A stretch of 64,000 nucleotides of DNA from a virus: IMG/VR virus record IMGVR_UViG_3300037297_000066, positions 124,001 through 188,000 of that record. One strand, written 5' to 3'. Positions 63,605 to 64,000 of the stretch are shown piece after piece. Below the pieces are notes generated by a model. The model saw only the letters and a list, made by a program, of their open reading frames with translations. It was not told where the DNA came from and searched no databases. The position numbers were made by a program, and so were the translations under genes. Position 1 is the stretch's first letter; every line of letters begins with the position of its first letter.

Positions 63605-64000
63605 CTACCGTACACCAAGAGACGCCCCAAACCGCCGACTAAGTACCTCCAGGACCGCTTGGGTGATCTCCGCTTGAGTGAACCGCATCCCCAGTCGAAG
63701 CCGAAACTGAACCTCTTCAGCTGTGAAAAAGTACCCCTCACTCATCGCTACCCCCCGGTAAGCCTCCTCACTCCACCCAACCTGGCCCGGCTCATACCAA
63801 TCCCCCTCAAACGTTCGGTAACTCCCCAACGCAACACCACTAGACTCACTCTCTTCCTCGATCATTTGAACCAGGGCAGCGTAGTCGGAGCTCCCCCCAC
63901 CCTCCCTAAAAGGGCCCTCCCCACACGGGGCAGGCTCAGCAGCCAACAACTGCAAAATGAACGTAACTAGTCCCTCGGGTAGCCAGTCTGCCGCCCCGAA
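63605..64000 (-). CDS. FxEGS member, cut by the window edge
   Basis: The frame is open to the last base, so the start lies outside. The 131 visible residues contain box 1 LPEGLVTFILQLL, box 2 FREGG, box 3 VALGSYR, box 4 WSEEAYR and box 5 QAEITQAVLEVLSRR. The array therefore continues beyond 64 kb. Confidence 0.7.
   Translation of the reverse strand, partial: FGAADWLPEGLVTFILQLLAAEPAPCGEGPFREGGGSSDYAALVQMIEEESESSGVALGSYRTFEGDWYEPGQVGWSEEAYRGVAMSEGYFFTAEEVQFRLRLGMRFTQAEITQAVLEVLSRRFGASLGVR
63607..63616 (-). promoter_or_regulatory. Class B promoter (GGTGTACGGT)
   Basis: Overlaps the last codons of the cut gene at 63605 and starts the six-gene run to 60294. Confidence 0.6.

Overview
The window looks like a long accessory stretch of a large tailed-phage genome (jumbo phage or phage-plasmid). 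Evidence: about 130 short, tightly packed genes with ATGA/GTGA stop-start overlaps; phage-type families (DUF5661-like, DUF5662-like, BCS1-like AAA ATPase, GIY-YIG nuclease, nucleoside 2-deoxyribosyltransferase); no housekeeping genes, rRNA or tRNA. No terminase, capsid, tail or polymerase gene is present, so 'phage' is an inference. GC is a little above 50% by eye. The host is unknown. Many start codons sit only 5-9 nt behind a -10 element, which points to leaderless mRNAs as known in Deinococcus/Thermus and Actinobacteria.

Layout. 1-5.8 kb (+): small genes, a HigA-type regulator, zinc-ribbon proteins, and an RNase II/R-type nuclease with two C-terminal dsRBDs. 5.8-9 kb: two minus genes, then unknown plus genes. 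9.1-12.3 kb (+): a coupled trio of vWA protein, adenylosuccinate-synthetase-like enzyme with altered substrate loops, and kinase fold lacking the catalytic Asp. 12.3-23.8 kb (-): four-repeat zinc-ribbon protein, an L7/L12-CTD protein, a nucleoside deoxyribosyltransferase and many small unknowns. 23.8-25.8 kb (+): GIY-YIG and AAA ATPase. 25.8-48.5 kb and 53.6-64 kb (-): a very large paralogous family. 49.8-53.6 kb (+): small zinc-ribbon and unknown genes.

The main discovery candidate is that family, here called FxEGS: about 45 recognisable members plus fragments, mostly 170-220 aa, continuing past the right edge. Five short boxes define it. Box 1 is a helix like (W/V/L)P..LLP.IL. Box 2 is F.EGSV. 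Box 3 is LG(S/A)Y. Box 4 is W..E.Y. Box 5 is EEIT.AIL.V...R near the C-terminus. The N-terminal third is beta-rich, often starting MAW/MTW/MKV with a GGWPRY-like stretch. Some members have only the N-terminal half, only the C-terminal half, a swapped helical N-terminus, or only box 2. I do not recognise the family and assign no function.

Regulation. Two promoter types recur. Class A is TTAAGATC, about 12 nt, then GTGTAGTAG. Class B is an extended -10, GGTGTAyrGT (for example GGTGTATAGT). The FxEGS genes form back-to-back operons; four of them begin with a member of a second small family (WRG). A 99-nt structured element occurs twice (23.3 and 54.6 kb), and TTGTAGAC repeats mark three or four gene-free AT-richer gaps.
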